Below, one piece after another: positions 31,155 through 42,789 of a stretch of 64,000 bases of DNA; the first letter of the stretch is position 1; every line of letters starts with the position of its first letter. The translations under genes and the position numbers were made by a program. Under the pieces are notes generated by a model. The model was not told the origin of the DNA and ran no database searches. It worked only from the letters and a program-made list of their open reading frames with translations. The stretch is from NCBI GenBank assembly GCA_003956705.1, contig QZCP01000170.1:62001-126000 (forward strand). Reading direction: 5' to 3'. This stretch comes from Brevipalpus yothersi (Eukaryota > Arthropoda > Arachnida > Trombidiformes > Tenuipalpidae).

Positions 31155-33116
31155 TCATTTGGGTTCTGTTATCTGTGATTTTTTAGTGAGATCTTGAAGA
31201 TTCTCATCACTCTGAGAGCGTGATTTCAAAAGTCTCAGATCAAGATTCAATCCAGTTCGATGTTTACCAGAACGACGACGAGCTTTCGCTGTTTTGGTGG
31301 TCTTGCTAGGTTCAGCCGCTTTGGGTGTCTCAGCAGCCTTTGGAGGTACCACAGTTTTAGTGATACTGGGAGTCTTAGGAGTTTCTGTTTTTTCCGGAGA
31401 TTTTGGAGTTTCAGAAGATTTTTTCAGTGCTGCTTCTTTGGAATCTATCTTCTTCTCCAACGATACCGATTCCCCAACAGCCTCCTTTTTCTTGGATTTC
31501 TTTTTGTATATGCCTACCCCGGTATAAATCAAAATGATAGCGATAATAATCAGCAATAGAATAAGAATCCACATAAAATTAGATGGACCAGCAATGGAAG
31601 GCTGAACATAGATTTTCATCGGTCCTCCAGTAGATCGAATAAAGTTGATCGAACAATTTTCTGGGTCATAAATATCGATATCGCTCGCTGAATATTCATT
31701 GCCCGAATATTTAACATTATCTATTCGTTTACCAGATATTTCAAAATACACTTCCTCTCCAAACTTTTCATTCAATTTATATGGTACTGAAATTGTTACC
31801 TCGAACTTTCCACCTGTTAAATTTTTGTAGTCACCAGTCCCACTAAAACATTGATAACTATCGATACTGGAATCAGGTTCCTTATCAATACATGAAGAGC
31901 CACTCCAAATACAAGGATTGTAATATCCAAGCATGGTACATGTTTCACATGATGGAAACTCAAAACACTCCAATATCGGACGGAATACAGGCAGGGTATT
32001 TTCCAGGGAAAGAATGACCTGTAATCCTTTTTTCGAATCAATAAAAATCTGACCCCAAGTTAAAGATTCGTTATCGTTAGAACACTTGATTTCCTCAACG
32101 TTCATCTGTAGGTCACAAAAGAAAGCATACTCTTGTTCCCTAGAAATTACAGCAAGTTTCGTTTTTCCTATCTCGTGTCCAAGCCAGAAAACCTTTTCAA
32201 CAAATACATTGAATTTAGGTGGGAAAACGTGTTCAGCCTTGGTACGATTGTAAATATAGATCAATATTTCATTTTGATCGCTACAATTTTTGGCCACTAC
32301 GATCGTGTCCCGCAACCAATCTTCTAATCTCAACAGATTAGAAGAATAATCACCCTCTTTACATTTCTCTATCGATTTCTGCATTTCATCAAGAATGACG
32401 GATAATTGGTAAACTTTCAAAAAAACTCTGTCTGACTCTTCCAAGTGTACATAGAGTAAAGGTTCGATAGAAGACGAACCGAGGACCACCCACTTTCCTT
32501 TGAGGAATCCAATTGCTGAAATTTGTGGAGCTTTTAATTGAGATTCATCTTTTCCCGAATAATTAATTTTTAATATGAATGTCTTGCCGCTCCTGAGATT
32601 CCCATAGGGAATAAATGTATCATCATTCCAAATGAATGATCTGTCATGATACCAATAGGGAACAGGGCCTTTGGTTGGAATTTCATCAAAGATAGTTCCA
32701 GTCAGATTCATACTTGCGAGGAGGAAGGAGCCATCTTGCAATTGAAACATGTTAGCCCAAACTAAATCACTATCGATTCGAGGAGCCAATCTTGTTCCAT
32801 TGGTTATACTTATATTTCCAATTCGTTTCAATTTCTCAATATCCAAAAGCACAACATTGGAAAAATGGTAAGCTAAAATAATTTTTCTGTCTTTACCAAT
32901 GAAAAACATCCTTGCAACCTCGTATCCGTTATATTCCCTTCGAGGGAATTTAAAATATTTACCATCTATCAGAAGTGTGAAGGTATCTTCAATCAAGGTT
33001 CGAGATGAATTCACCACAGTTACATAGGTATCATCGTATTGAATGAAATCTGTTGACTTGTAAGATGAGCAAGCTATCAATAGGCTCATCAACCATATGG
33101 AACGATACATTATCAA
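31155..33116 (-). CDS. Single-pass membrane protein with PSI-like knot (family B), 653 aa
   Basis: The signal peptide is residues 1-20 (IWLMSLLIACSSYKSTDF). A large ectodomain of about 350 residues follows, with repeated beta-strand-like stretches and N-glycosylation sites; it could be a propeller but I cannot prove it. A Cys-rich knot at about 380-425 (CFEFPSCETCTMLGYYNPC, then CIDK) resembles a plexin/semaphorin/integrin (PSI) domain. A membrane-proximal beta domain (GGKFEVTISVPYKLNEKFG) leads to a membrane helix at about 512-535. The basic cytoplasmic tail of about 118 residues is Lys/Pro/Thr-rich and contains SGKHRTGLNLDLRLLKS then SDENLQDL, conserved in other copies. It is the best full-length family member. 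A receptor role is inferred from topology. Confidence 0.8.
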   Translation of the reverse strand: MIMYRSIWLMSLLIACSSYKSTDFIQYDDTYVTVVNSSRTLIEDTFTLLIDGKYFKFPRREYNGYEVARMFFIGKDRKIILAYHFSNVVLLDIEKLKRIGNISITNGTRLAPRIDSDLVWANMFQLQDGSFLLASMNLTGTIFDEIPTKGPVPYWYHDRSFIWNDDTFIPYGNLRSGKTFILKINYSGKDESQLKAPQISAIGFLKGKWVVLGSSSIEPLLYVHLEESDRVFLKVYQLSVILDEMQKSIEKCKEGDYSSNLLRLEDWLRDTIVVAKNCSDQNEILIYIYNRTKAEHVFPPKFNVFVEKVFWLGHEIGKTKLAVISREQEYAFFCDLQMNVEEIKCSNDNESLTWGQIFIDSKKGLQVILSLENTLPVFRPILECFEFPSCETCTMLGYYNPCIWSGSSCIDKEPDSSIDSYQCFSGTGDYKNLTGGKFEVTISVPYKLNEKFGEEVYFEISGKRIDNVKYSGNEYSASDIDIYDPENCSINFIRSTGGPMKIYVQPSIAGPSNFMWILILLLIIIAIILIYTGVGIYKKKSKKKEAVGESVSLEKKIDSKEAALKKSSETPKSPEKTETPKTPSITKTVVPPKAAETPKAAEPSKTTKTAKARRRSGKHRTGLNLDLRLLKSRSQSDENLQDLTKKSQITEPK

Positions 33117-33409
33117 AAAACATTTGGATAATTTCTACAAGATTTGAGCATCTCATTAATTGTCACTGATGAATGAATCGAACATCGTTACAAAATCCTC
33201 GTCTTCAAAATTGATGGGTAACATTTGAGAGAGTGTAAATACAACTGATTGATTGAAAATAATCCAGGAATGGAGCAGTATCAAATCCATACCACATATC
33301 AAAGAATCCTAACAATGAATATTTTTTTGCTACTCCATCAATCATCATATTGATGTTCATAGAATTTGAGTAGTTCAATATGAGTCGATTTCTCTGTACA
33401 AGCTATAAA

Positions 33410-33884
33410 GAGAGAGAAAAGTTTTTTCATTGTTTTACTTCATGATGATAACTTTCCGAACTTTAATAGCACGAAGATATCTCAAGTGGCAATAACACAC
33501 AATTTTTGTAATGTAAAAAACGTAAAATAATCATTATGGATTGTCCATAAGATTGTTTATCAAGATCAACACTCTGAATTGAGAAGCTCGATCATATATT
33601 CATCGTAATTAATCCTCTAACTTTACTCTTCCGCATCCTGATGGAAGCACTGTTTCCGGTGAATTCTCTTACAAATTAAATTAGTGGAAGAAAAGTCAAT
33701 TACATCCATTCCAACAAGTCAGTAGCCTCACCAAGATTTTTTGCTCAAAAAATTCATATGGACTAAGATCGTTGTGCAATGAAAATTATCCTCTTCGAAG
33801 AGATTTTCATATTCTTATATTTAACCAAACTATCGACCATCAGATTATCTTCGTGATCTCTGAAATCTTGCGAATCTGAACAAA
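33410..33884. repeat. Right arm block of the first inverted duplication
   Basis: This is the inverted counterpart of 25.79-26.05 and 26.52-26.72 kb. It includes the GGATGGAAGCAC-type and GACTAAGATCGTTG stretches and leads directly into an orphan SMYD exon 1 on the plus strand. Confidence 0.7.
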
Positions 33885-33962
33885 ATGGTGAAGTACCAGC
33901 CGGGTGATGTGATCGTTGAATGTTTTCGTTGGTACATTGTTCAAAGCTCGAAGCATTTGAGG
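33885..33962 (+). pseudogene. Orphan SMYD-like exon 1
   Basis: ATG at 33885 followed by VKYQPGDVIVEC is a plus-strand family A first exon. It is the inverted partner of the exon at 25672-25778. Instead of continuing to CxxC and a donor, it runs into the 3' end of an oppositely oriented SMYD-like copy. The two overlap at 33941-33962, and the minus-strand copy loses its C-terminus here. This is a rearrangement breakpoint. Confidence 0.75.
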
Positions 33963-34877
33963 CCAGTTTCGAATGCTTTAGAAAATTTTCTCTGCTGGAT
34001 AAGATTTTCAAATTCTTTCTTCATCTTAATCAGATCGATATCTGATGACTGATCAGGATTTGAGCATTGAGAACAGGCACACTGAAAATAGTGATCTCTC
34101 ATTAAAAGTGACTGTCTCCCAGCTTTTGAAAGCAAAGGCCCAACATAGGTGATATAAGGAACCTCATGATCAGTATCAATATCTTTCAATACTCTTATTT
34201 GCATTTTGATTCCATCGAAAGTTTGAATGCAATTAGGTGAACAACTGTGATCAAAAAATGAGGTATCAATATACAACCCAGAGCCAACCAGAGTGTTTCC
34301 AAACATAATTCCGTGTGAATTGATAGCAACTTTTCCATATATTTCTTGGTAAAATTCGATTGGAAATCTAAACCCAGAATTAAAGAGAAGCCATGCCACA
34401 TGACTGTCAGCCATTCCATTCGGCTTGTCAAATATTTCATCCACATGGCTTAGAAGCGAATTGAAATTCTTTTCTCCACTGAAAGTTTCAACCATTTTGG
34501 ATGCTCTTTCAGGATATTTATTGAGAATAAGAATCACTCTGACCAATAATCGTAAATGATCGCTTATAAATAGCTCAGGAGTTGCCTTCATTGAATCTCT
34601 CTTGAAAATAATACATTCCATTCGATGAACTTCTTTCCAATCTTTAGCTTGACAATCTCGACCACAATAGCGGGCAACTTTGCAACCAGCACATGATTTC
34701 AAAGGAGATCTTTGGGAAAAAAATTTGGATCATTTGGATTAGTCGTAAAATAAATCATTATTCATACACTTACCTGTCCTCAAGACAATAGTGACATCAG
34801 ATATCTTTCACTTCATTCTTTATACAATGAGCAGAAGGCCCACATTCAGCGATAATATCACCAGATTTGAATTTCAT
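33941..34877 (-). pseudogene. SMYD-like pseudogene: nonsense in exon 1, truncated 3' end
   Basis: Exon 1 is 34774-34877 (104 bases, MKFKSGDIIAECG). It has TGA where related copies have an Arg codon before CHYC. Exon 2 starts at 34709, with CAGCKVARYCGRDC...H...C and the core FFDHSCSPNCIQTFDG, then VPYITYVG. The C-terminus stops early (AFETGLKCFEL) exactly where an inverted orphan exon 1 begins, so about 80 residues of the usual tail are missing. Exon 2 on its own is open. Confidence 0.75.
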
Positions 34878-34979
34878 GATTCAAATTTAGTCTTATACTT
34901 TCACAGTCAATTCAATACTGACATTTTTTGGGGAGAAATACTGATAGAACTTTTTTTCTCTAAAGGCAATTAAAACTGG

Positions 34980-36060
34980 CATTTGTCATGTATCAAATGC
35001 TGAACCCAAAGACAGGTTTTCCACAAGAAAAGGATCCTCAAAACACACTTTATTGTTCAACTAAATTTTGATGATGAGCAAAAGAAGGAGACCACAGCTG
35101 ATCAGAAACTTTGCGATGAAAAACCTTGACGTTGCGGTGAGTATCGTGGATTTACATCTACCATTATGGCTTGAAATTGTTCACTCTGGTTCATTCAATC
35201 ATCAAGTTCAGGGTTTCTTCCGGAAATAAGAGCCATGAAACACTGAGCTTACTTCAAGGTGAACATAGTCAGTACAAATTTTGACCATAGCCGAAGTAGG
35301 GACAAAGGTTAGAAACAAAAAACACCGAATAAGATGGGACAAGAGAAAAAAATTTGTAGAAATCCCATGTGAGAAGGGGGGAGAATAAAGCGATAGAGAA
35401 TCATAACATGTTATGATCCTTCAAAAGGATGATCCTCATCAACTGCCATCTAGTAATCTGAATATAGTATATTAGTAATTAATTAACCAATTAGGGTGGG
35501 TGTAATGGGCTCAGGTCCCTGAAACGAGGTCAAAAATTCTCACAATTCCCGCATAGCTATTGAATCGCGCCAAAATCTTCAACAGCTTTGAATACTGGTA
35601 TGTCTCCCTACCTGTTGCTCTTTCGCATTATGAAGAGAAAGAACTGTAATGAAAAAAATCAAAATGCATCGAAATGTTTGTGGCCACTACCAAAGTTGAG
35701 CAATCAAATAATGTTAATCATTGCAGAAAATTGATGATACTTTAATAGCTAATCGGTCAGGGGAAGGAGAGCTATTTAGGAACCTTTTGTTGAGAGATAA
35801 AATTGTTCTCATGAAGAAAGCTAACTTGACCTTTAATTAGAATCAAGTTATTCCTTGGTTATTCATAGGAGTAGACTTCCGTCACTTGAGATGAAATGGC
35901 TCGTATTTCACTGTTGCCGCTGATTTGGTACTTCTCAAAGATAGACGATCCAATCTAAGAGTTTCTCTATTCGCTCTGTCAAACCATTTCAATCGGAATT
36001 AATTGGAATTGGAAAGATTAGGAGCACACTTTCATCCTGAAATAACTATGATCGGATTTT
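34980..36060. repeat. Right arm of the inverted segmental duplication (partner 23.43-24.36 kb)
   Basis: The complement of the 23.43-24.36 kb block, with small insertions. A PBS-less, ORF-less noncoding sequence with no gene seen. It includes a short TTAATTAATTAACC run near 35475 that mirrors the AATTAATTAATT run near 23937. Confidence 0.7.
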
Positions 36061-36286
36061 TCTGCCTCAATTGAATCTTTGGACACTGTTCCAAAATGTC
36101 GATCCGATTCATTCATCGGAGAATTGATCATCCACCGAGACGATAAGCAAATCGATCAAAGGGGAAGGTTGAGATTTTTTATTTTCAGATTCAGACAAGA
36201 TTGCGTCATGACATTATGGTATAAGTATCAAAGTGAAGAATTTAACACATGTCAAGAGATGATAAGAAGCAATCCTCAAACGTCAA

Positions 36287-37488
36287 TTAAAGCAGAGCAC
36301 ATTCATCAATGATCTGCTTGTATTCCTCATAAAAAAATGTGTCCATTCCATGAGTGAGAATGAAATTCTTGTAAAGATCCTGGGCAATAGCGGCCTTCCG
36401 TTCATCGTTGGCCAGTCTGGCCCAATTATAAAGGTGAACCAATAAAAAAGTTCTGAACGGATGAGGATTAGGCAGAACACCATACTCATGGGACAAGAAT
36501 TTTAGTTTGGCATCAATAGCAGGAGTGTAGTTTTTTGTTCTCGAAATGGCTTTATCAACTTTTTCAGTCGCTCTGATCCAGTCATTGAGCGACAAGCTAG
36601 AACGATCTGAGAAACAATCTCGAGATTCACAGGAAGCACATACCGGTGTTATAAGGTTTTGTACACAAGAGGAAGACTTGTACACCTGGTATAATCGCGG
36701 TTCAACGTATGCCAAGAGAGGAGGTTCAGATTGTGAATTGAACTCTTTGATTGCTCTCACTATCATTCTGATTCCATCGAAAACTTGAAAACAATTGGGA
36801 GAGCAACTGTAATCGAACACACAAGTGGAAACGAAAAGACCAGCCCCGAGACCATCCAAGCCACATTGTCTGATGCATGATTGATTGAGTATGACTATCT
36901 GACAACACAGAGGAATCTTGGTCATGTCAAATTTATACGGAATATTGGCACAATAGTATTCCAATTCCCCAATGGTTGTATCGAGAACTTCTTCCCGGTT
37001 GATCTTCTTCTTTTTGCCAGGATTTTGCAATTGACTGAGCTTCATTTCACCATGATATGTGGCAAATGGTGTTTCAAATCGTTCCGGATACTCGGTGGCA
37101 ATAAGCATCAATCGTAAACACAACTGTAGATCATGATATGCTAGTGGCCATCTTTTAGGTGGTGCCAATTTCGTGAGATTCAGTTTACATTCCACTTTGT
37201 GAACATTTTTCCAATCTCTCTTTTGACACTTTTCACTGCAATATTGAAAATTGTGGCAGCCAGAGCATCTTTTAAGGGATGATCTATTAAGTAGAAAGTG
37301 GAGAAGTTCATTTAATCAGATTGCATCCACTCAATTGCGCAAAAAGATATCGACACATTACAATACACACGAATAACTTACGATTGTTTCAAGCAATAAT
37401 TACATCTTTTTGTACGCTCGTTTTCAGAGACCGCAGCGACAAAAGCTTCACATTCACTGATAACATCACCAGGCTGGTAAATCACCAT
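36287..37488 (-). CDS. SMYD-like protein, 367 aa, long C-terminal form
   Basis: Exon 1 is 37382-37488 (107 bases, MVIYQPGDVISECEAF...CNYC). The intron is 37284-37381 (GTAAGT...TTAATAG). Exon 2 is 36287-37283. The total is divisible by three and open. MYND reads CSGCHNFQYCSEKC...H...C. The SET-like core is VFDYSCSPNCFQVFDG: the HSC histidine is Tyr here, on top of the family-wide Asn loss. KEFNSQSEPPLLAYVEP follows. The C-terminus contains LPNPHPFRTFLL and is close to the 20.1-21.3 kb gene. Intact as a gene. Enzymatic SET activity looks lost. Confidence 0.83.
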
Positions 37489-37675
37489 GTTTAAAAGTTA
37501 AACAATCAAACAACTACAATCACAATTAAAATCAAAATCAATTACAATTCACTTACATGCACACCCGCAGCACGCCTTCTCCATGTGACTCATGTTACAA
37601 GTCTGTTATTGACTCTCAACAGGAACGGAAAAGCGGGAGAGAAACTTCAACTGTTTTGGCGGGCTTCTCTTTCTG

Positions 37676-38173
37676 AAAGTATATTTTGAAATATCTGGTA
37701 AACGAATAGATAATGTTAAATATTCTGGCAATAAATATTCAGCGAGCGATATCGATTTTTATGACCCGAAAAATTGTTCAATCAACTTTATTCGATCTAC
37801 TGGAGGACCGATGAAAATCTATGTTCAGCCTTCCATTGCTGGTCCATCTAATTTTATGTGGATTCTGATTATATTGCTAATTATTATCGCTATCATTTTG
37901 CTTGGTACCGGGGTATGCATATGCAAGGCTTTTGGAGATAAAGATGCCCTCAAAACTCCAAGTACCACTAAAACTGTGGAACCCCCGAAGGCTGCTAAGA
38001 CACCCAAAGCAGCTGAACCTACCAAGACCACCAAAACAGCGAAAGCTCGTCGTCGTTCTGGTAAACATCGAACTGGATTGAATCTTGATCTGAGACTTTT
38101 GAAATCACGCTCTCAGAGTGATGAGAATCTTCAAGATCTCACTAAAAAATCACAGATAACAGAACCCAAATGA
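37676..38173 (+). pseudogene. 5'-truncated family B copy: membrane-proximal domain, TM and tail
   Basis: The frame starts abruptly in the membrane-proximal domain (VYFEISGKRIDNVKYSG), then SINFIRSTGGPMKIYVQP, a membrane helix (WILIILLIIIAIILLGTGV), and the tail with RRRSGKHRTGLNLDLRLL and SDENLQDLTKKS, ending TEPK. The tail is shorter than in the 31.2-33.1 kb gene. The juxtamembrane basic run is deleted, and CICKAFGDKDALK replaces it. There is no signal peptide or PSI knot. The 3' part is the inverted partner of 31155-31640. The breakpoint at 37676 joins sequence resembling 21.9 kb. Confidence 0.8.
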
Positions 38174-38735
38174 TATTCGCTGTAACTATCACATCTTCAT
38201 TAGAAAGTTAGAGACATTGATTTGCAATATTTCTTATTTAGAAGTGAATGAACTCAATCTGCTTATCAACTACAGGAAAGCTTTATCCAAATTGGGGCTC
38301 TTTTCAAACGGATCATTTCAAATTCTCTTGTAAAAACATTTACCTAACTGAACATAATAAAAAAATCATTTTAAATAGATTAACCTTGTAATCATCATTT
38401 AGTCATATATTTGAGTCAAACAAAAACTCATATTTCGATCGAGTTTCTCGATTGTTTGGCTCCAAGAAAGCATCGAAAATCGCGCCTTGAAAATGAAACA
38501 TTTTTCTATCAACAAAAGCTGATATTTTTGATAATTAAATGTATACGTTGCTCCAAACGTATTACTCGTTACGATTTTATACAACTATTTTTGTAAACAA
38601 TTTGATGTTCTGGTTAAATGATCTATCTCACTTGCCATTCCATGAGAAAATTTTATCGTTGAGACTCATCTCATTGACGACAAGATTACTATTTGATTGA
38701 CTTCCATCGAAGGAATCCATCCTCTGCAGAGCATA

Positions 38736-39846
38736 ATGGTGAAGTATAAGCCCGGTGATGTGATTGTTGAATGTTATCCATTAATGTACTGCGTAGACTC
38801 ATCTCAAGTGGACACGAGATGCTATTTTTGCGTTAAAGCTAGGTAATTCACCTCATTTATTTCGAGATATTCTCGTTGTTGATTTACTTACGAACTTTTC
38901 TTGTTTTTTTCTCAGCTCATCACTTCGAAAATGTTCCAAATGCAAATTTGCTCGTTATTGTGACTCCTCGTGTCAAGCTCGCGATTGGAAAATGGTACAC
39001 ATGGCAGAATGTAAAATTCTGGCAGAACCATTGTCTCGTAGTTCAATCGAAATCAGTGATTTTGGATTAGTTCTCCGATTGATTCTGCTGCTCAAGAAGC
39101 ATCCCGAAAAGGCATTCGAAGAGGTTCAGACTTATAATGGGAGAAGAAGTTTCAATTCTCTGCTCAGTCACAGTAAAGAGTTATCTGAGCATCCTTTGAA
39201 AGGCCCTTTTTTACGAACAACTTGGCTCCTTTTCTTCAAACAGCTTGGACTTGATATGGAAACTTTCCTCGATATCTATGGTAAGGTAGCGATTAACTCT
39301 TTCGAAATTTTTGGTAACAAGTTAGATAAGGTTGGGAGCGGTCTTTATGTTGCCTCCTCAGTTTTTGATCACAGTTGTGCACCGAATGTTTGTCGAGTAT
39401 TTGATGGGCTCAAAATGCAAGTTAGGGCCATAAAATCATTTGATACCGAAACAGAGGCTCCTGTGATCAATTATAAAGAAGAATTTTTGACAAGAGAACA
39501 AAGACAGAGAATTTTTGAAAATAATTATTTCTTCAAGTGTAAGTGCTTACGATGCATTACCCAAGATGAGCAAAGAGATAAAGATATGCCTCAATTAAAA
39601 CTGGATTTTGATAATTTTTTCAATTCAAGAGAACCTCACGAAGCTCTTGAAGCAGGGATCAAGTTTTTGAAACTTTTTCTGAAACACTTTCCAGAGCCTT
39701 CTGTCACCCAAACATTAGCTTATTATCAAATCGCTTCAATTTGTGACCTATTCAAAGATGAACGTCTTGAGTTTTACGAAACAAAATTGTTGGAAAATTT
39801 TCTCATAACTCATGGTCTTCAACATTCTCTACTAAAAAAGAAATAA
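38736..39846 (+). CDS. SMYD-like protein, B subtype, 345 aa
   Basis: Exon 1 is 38736-38842 (107 bases, MVKYKPGDVIVECYPL...CYFC). The intron is 38843-38915 (GTAATT...TTTCTCAG). Exon 2 is 38916-39846. The total is divisible by three and open. The MYND half in exon 2 is CSKCKFARYCDSSC...H...C. The SET-like core is VFDHSCAPNVCRVFDG, then ETEAPVINYKEEFL. The post-SET-like cysteines are CKCLRC. The C-terminal TPR-like helices are complete (PHEALEAGIKFLKLF). The NHSC Asn is Asp, and no GxG segment precedes the PGDV start. This is the intact member of the B subtype; its relatives at 16.5 and 29.2 kb are broken. Confidence 0.87.
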
Positions 39847-40440
39847 GATTGTCCTGGTCTCTCTTCCTGATTTTCCTAAAGGCTTCAATTTTCTGAAATT
39901 GACTTTCTGAAAATTTTTCGATTTTTTCGAAAATCTTACTCGGGCATTGAAAAAACCACTGACACTTTTTTCAGCGCACAGAATGTATATGTTGAGTTCC
40001 AAATAGGTCTTGATAAGCTCATAAAACGGAGGAGGCACAGCATTTATCAAGGCCACATTTTTCTTTGATTTTGCTAAAGACACTCATTTACAGTATTTTC
40101 TGTTTCGCCACTATTGTATCGAATATATATTTGAAAATGAGAATAAATCATGTGGCTAATGTGATGATTGATATAAGTAAATAGTTCAACGAGATGATCA
40201 TTTCGATATTTCATATTGTTGAACCACTGTTTTTATGGAGGATATTTCCTAGGAGACTGGCTCGGCTTCCATCAATGAATACTTCTTATGAGCATCAAGA
40301 AAAAAGAGAAAACGCATTCAATCGATTAGTGTCCGACAAAAGACTGAAAATGTGTCTTGGAAACTTTTCCGGAGATCTGAAAATGATGAACCAATACTGA
40401 AAAAGACATCAAAATATTCCAAATCTATTGGAACTATCAG

Positions 40441-40579
40441 GACAGTGAAAACATCTACCGTAAAAGTAAAAGTCGAACTGGATTGAATCTTGATTTGTGG
40501 CTTCCAAAATCAGGCTCTCAGAGTGATGAAAATCTCTATGATCTCCTGAGAAAACGAGTGATAATAGAATTCAGATGAG
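40441..40579 (+). pseudogene. Family B tail remnant
   Basis: An in-frame remnant of the cytoplasmic motif (SRTGLNLDLWLPKS, then SDENLYDLLRK) ending in TGA. There is no membrane segment upstream. It is the inverted partner of the remnant class at 15.79-15.96 kb, located between the B and A subtype SMYD-like genes as the duplicated unit predicts. Confidence 0.65.
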
Positions 40580-41099
40580 AATTCTAGGGCTAATAATAAA
40601 TTTGAAGATAAATCAGAACTACTTTCAGTCTTGAGATGCCTCATCAACCCATCCAACTGGAAATGAAGATCTTTTCTACCAACAAGTAAATATTGCGAAA
40701 ATCTTGTCAATGCAGTTTCGGTCAAAAACTATAGTACTCCAACGTACCACAAATGCAACAAAATAAAACTACTTTCCATAAAGTATTCTTCCCCTATGCA
40801 TTGATGGACCCCTCTATTTTGGTAAAATATGACCAGTAATCACATTTTCGTATGTGGCTTCCAGAATGTATTGAAAAGTGCGCCTTATACATGAAAACTG
40901 TTAAACTGTTAACGTTGCTGGGGAAACATTAACGTTACAATGAGCAATGTTTCACTTTTTAATGGAAAATTTACCGTTATTTTTTTGTACGGCAAAGTTT
41001 GTCCGTATGTATCAGAACGAGAATCCTTTCTATTTTGGCTAGATCATTGTTCGATATAGACTTTTTTTGTATGAAAAATTAAGGTGCAGTGAAAAAAAA

Positions 41100-42083
41100 A
41101 TGGTGAAATACAAACCCGGTAATGTGATTGCTGAATGTTATCCATTCGTGTACTGTTTAAACTCAACTGAGGTGGAGAAAAGGTGCTATTTTTGCACCAA
41201 AGCTAGGTAATTCTACTCTTTCCCGTTTCTGCTGCCTAATCATATATATTCATGCATATTCATTTATTCTTATACTCTTTGTATCTATGATTTCAGTTCA
41301 TCACTCGGAGGATGTTCCCAATACAAAGTTGCTCGGTACTGTGACTCTTCATGTCAGACTGGAGATTGGAAGTTGGCACACAAGAGTGAATGTAAAATTC
41401 TCGCCAATACATCTTTGGACAGCTTATCCAATAGTGTTGCGTTGAAATTGGTTGTCCGAGTGATTGACCTGCTCAAAAAACACCCTGAAAAAGCATTCGA
41501 AGAAGTCCAAACTTATGGTGACAAGAGAAGTTTCGATTCTCTCATTAGTCACAGTAAGAAAAATGCTAGGAATCCTTGGAGAGTCGCCAGCTTAGTAGCA
41601 GCTTGGTCAGATCTTCTTCAACATTCTCCCAAATATAAAGAAGTTGATTTTATCACTTTTTTCGATATCTATGGTAAAATAAGGACTAACTCATTCACTA
41701 TTAGAGAAAAGAATGTGATAATTGGGAGAGCACTTTATATTGCTTCTTCAGTTTTCGATCATAGTTGTAAGCCAAATGCTATGCCGTTCTATGATGGACT
41801 CAAAATGCAGATCAGGGCCATCACGAGTTTTGATACAGATGTTGAGGCTCCTGTCATCAGTTATATTGACTATATGAAACCTAGAGAGGAGAGACAGAAA
41901 GTTCTTGAAGATGGTCATTTCTTCAAGTGTAAATGTCAACGATGCATGGCTCCGATTGAGCAAGATAAAAGTGATTTGTTTGAGTTGAATTTTTCCTCAT
42001 CAAAGGACCGAGCTTTCGGAACAGTCGAGTTTATGAAACTTTTGCTAGAGCAATTATCTGGGCCTTCAAATACTCTTAAATAA
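41100..42083 (+). CDS. SMYD-like protein, A subtype, 297 aa, with a lost MYND zinc ligand
   Basis: Exon 1 is 41100-41206 (107 bases, MVKYKPGNVIAECYPF...CYFC). The intron is 41207-41296 (GTAATT...GATTTCAG). Exon 2 is 41297-42083. The frame is open and divisible by three. Where all sister copies have CSKC, this one has CSQY, so one MYND zinc ligand is lost; the rest (RYCDSSC...H...C) stays. The core is VFDHSCKPNAMPFYDG, then VISYIDYMKPREERQ and CKCQRC. The short C-terminus (SGPSNTLK) matches its inverted partner at 27.6-28.6 kb. It may be a gene in early decay or one with an altered zinc module. Confidence 0.8.
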
Positions 42084-42574
42084 TCTTTATTATCATTCCA
42101 ATTGGTTACTTATCCGAGGATGGTCGTTTTCCATTTCACGGAACAAAATTGATTAAAGAATTTCTCATTTTTCCATAACTCATGGCATCGAACTTTCTCC
42201 GCTAAAGAAACGAAAATGTTCTTCTGACTGTTCCTCATAAGTTCCAATTACCTCGAATTAAAGATACTATGGCAAGATAAAGAAGAGGAGAAGAATTACT
42301 CTAGTCATCAAGCCAATATACCTCTCCAATTCTTGCTAAAGATATTCATTTGGTCACCGAATTACTTTATTACTTCTTTTTAATATTGTTGGTGTTGATA
42401 AGAGGTCTTTAAAAATGAGAGTGAATCATGAAATCAGAGTAGTAGATGTTAGTGAGAATAGCAACAAGAAGCCTATTTTGAAACTACTGCATCATTCTCG
42501 CATACCTACTTTTGTAACACCATATTGTATTTTCCTAGAAGACTGACTTTTCGTTGGACAAGTGGACAAATTTG

Positions 42575-42770
42575 ATACTCAATGCAGAAGAATTCATTTA
42601 TTTATCTGACGGAGGACACATTTAGGGAAAAAGACAACAAAGGACAAAGCATAATTGTCCATCTTGAGGAGAAAAGCCATAGTTTCAGTTATAATCTGGA
42701 GACTCAAAAGCTTGAGGAGATTTTACATCTGATTCGACAACTCAATTGTCTGGATAGACCATACTAGACC
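42575..42770 (+). pseudogene. Fragment of an unknown gene, first copy
   Basis: An open stretch (SFIYLTEDTFREKDNKGQS, then IIVHLEEKSHSFSYN) that is similar at base level to 44277-44365 (ATGCAG(A/T)AGAATT...GGCATAATTGT). The two copies flank the secreted-protein gene at 42.8-43.4 kb, so a tandem duplication is likely. The parent family is not recognised. Confidence 0.4.
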
Positions 42771-42789
42771 ATACTAGCTTGTGCTAGGT

